Assembly: GCA_029252045.1 (NCBI GenBank)
Contig: JAQXCD010000055.1
Location: 1 to 64,000, forward strand
Reading direction: 5' to 3'
From: Sulfitobacter sp.
Lineage (GTDB): Bacteria > Pseudomonadota > Alphaproteobacteria > Rhodobacterales > Rhodobacteraceae
Length of the DNA stretch: 64,000 nucleotides
Shown here piece after piece: positions 63,912-64,000 of this stretch. Position 1 is the first letter of the stretch, and every line of letters starts with the position of its first letter. Under the pieces are notes generated by a model. That model saw only the letters and a program-made list of their open reading frames with translations. It made no database searches and had not been told where the DNA came from. The translations under genes and the position numbers were made by a program.

Positions 63912-64000
63912 GGGACGGGAGAGATACAGGCAACTGTAGCGCCGAAGGAGCAACCGCCCCGGAAACTCTCAGGCACAAGGACCGTCATGAATAGAACTCT
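63912..64000 (+). promoter_or_regulatory. Glycine riboswitch, first aptamer, continuing past window edge
   Basis: Consensus elements of the glycine aptamer occur in order: GGGAGAG (63917-63923), GCGCCGAAGGAGCAA (63940-63954), AAACTCTCAGGCA (63963-63975), and AAGGAC (63977-63982). The GGAGAG and CTCTC parts pair as the conserved P1/P3 region. The last bases, GAACTCT, match the beginning of the second aptamer of a tandem pair. Such switches turn on glycine cleavage (gcvTHP) or glycine export genes, which would lie to the right on the plus strand. Confidence 0.9.

Noticed and set aside
63785-63994. Short open frame across the riboswitch
   Set aside because: Covers the aptamer consensus; amino-acid sequence has no recognisable features.
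1-64000. CRISPR array, prophage, transposon or tRNA genes
   Set aside because: No regularly spaced repeats, integrase or transposase, or cloverleaf-like sequence found by eye on either strand.

Overview
The window reads as a chromosome segment of a marine alphaproteobacterium of the order Rhodobacterales (Roseobacter group). The basis is gene content and protein style: a DddL-type DMSP lyase, an HdaA-type DnaA regulator, a LolD/LolCE pair with a single LolC/E gene, a PccR-type regulator beside propionyl-CoA carboxylase, a complete choline and choline-sulfate oxidation operon with betC, and many small Rhodobacterales-type proteins. Most of the sequence is GC-rich and densely coded, with many 1-8 bp gene overlaps. 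I saw no tRNA or rRNA gene, CRISPR array, transposase, integrase or prophage.

Layout. 1-7.2 kb: end of an acyl-CoA synthetase, dddL, parE, a frameshifted HNH endonuclease gene in AT-richer DNA, a lipoprotein with a zinc-protease-like motif, an Ldh-family oxidoreductase and an RTX-repeat protein. 7.3-15 kb: lolD/lolCE, a DUF2937 protein, a PQQ-type sugar dehydrogenase, proS, a frameshifted pepT and a LuxR-type regulator. 14.9-20.6 kb: AI-2E family exporter, hdaA, ppk1 and ppx. 20.6-23.8 kb: a periplasmic protein, a decayed endonuclease/exonuclease/phosphatase (EEP) gene, a TerB-DnaJ protein, a GNAT and a VOC protein. 23.8-36.7 kb: the propionyl-CoA to succinyl-CoA module (scpA, pccA, pccB, pccR) interleaved with a sulfotransferase-like gene, an Mrr-type nuclease and small conserved genes. 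37.5-44.1 kb: the bet operon (betI, betC, a BCCT transporter, betB, betA) with a BetI-type operator. 44.1-55.8 kb: DMT and LysE exporters, yebC, two SLC13 permeases flanking an ion channel, ymdB, a broken HEPN-like gene, 5-formyl-THF cyclo-ligase and mgtE. 55.9-64 kb: guanine deaminase, a CAP protein, 8-oxoguanine deaminase, hisN, regulators, a Bax-inhibitor-1 family protein, a DUF1272 protein, a decayed P-loop kinase, rpmG, and at the right edge a glycine riboswitch.

How the genes work together. Several modules concern marine osmolytes and their carbon. DddL cleaves DMSP. The bet operon converts choline-O-sulfate and choline to glycine betaine. Propionyl-CoA carboxylase and methylmalonyl-CoA mutase assimilate propionyl-CoA, with PccR-type palindromes (core TTTGCAAA) in front of pccB and pccR. 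The glycine riboswitch probably controls a glycine cleavage or export gene just outside the window.

The most unusual feature is the density of broken genes. Five reading frames (HNH nuclease, pepT, EEP nuclease, HEPN-like protein, P-loop kinase) carry frameshifts, an 11-bp tandem duplication or in-frame stops, although both halves of each still look like conserved protein. I found no clearly new multi-gene system. The best candidates for something undescribed are the small genes lodged between pccB and pccA, the paired DnaA boxes at 31312-31332, and the scatter of single nuclease or HEPN genes inserted into otherwise housekeeping operons.
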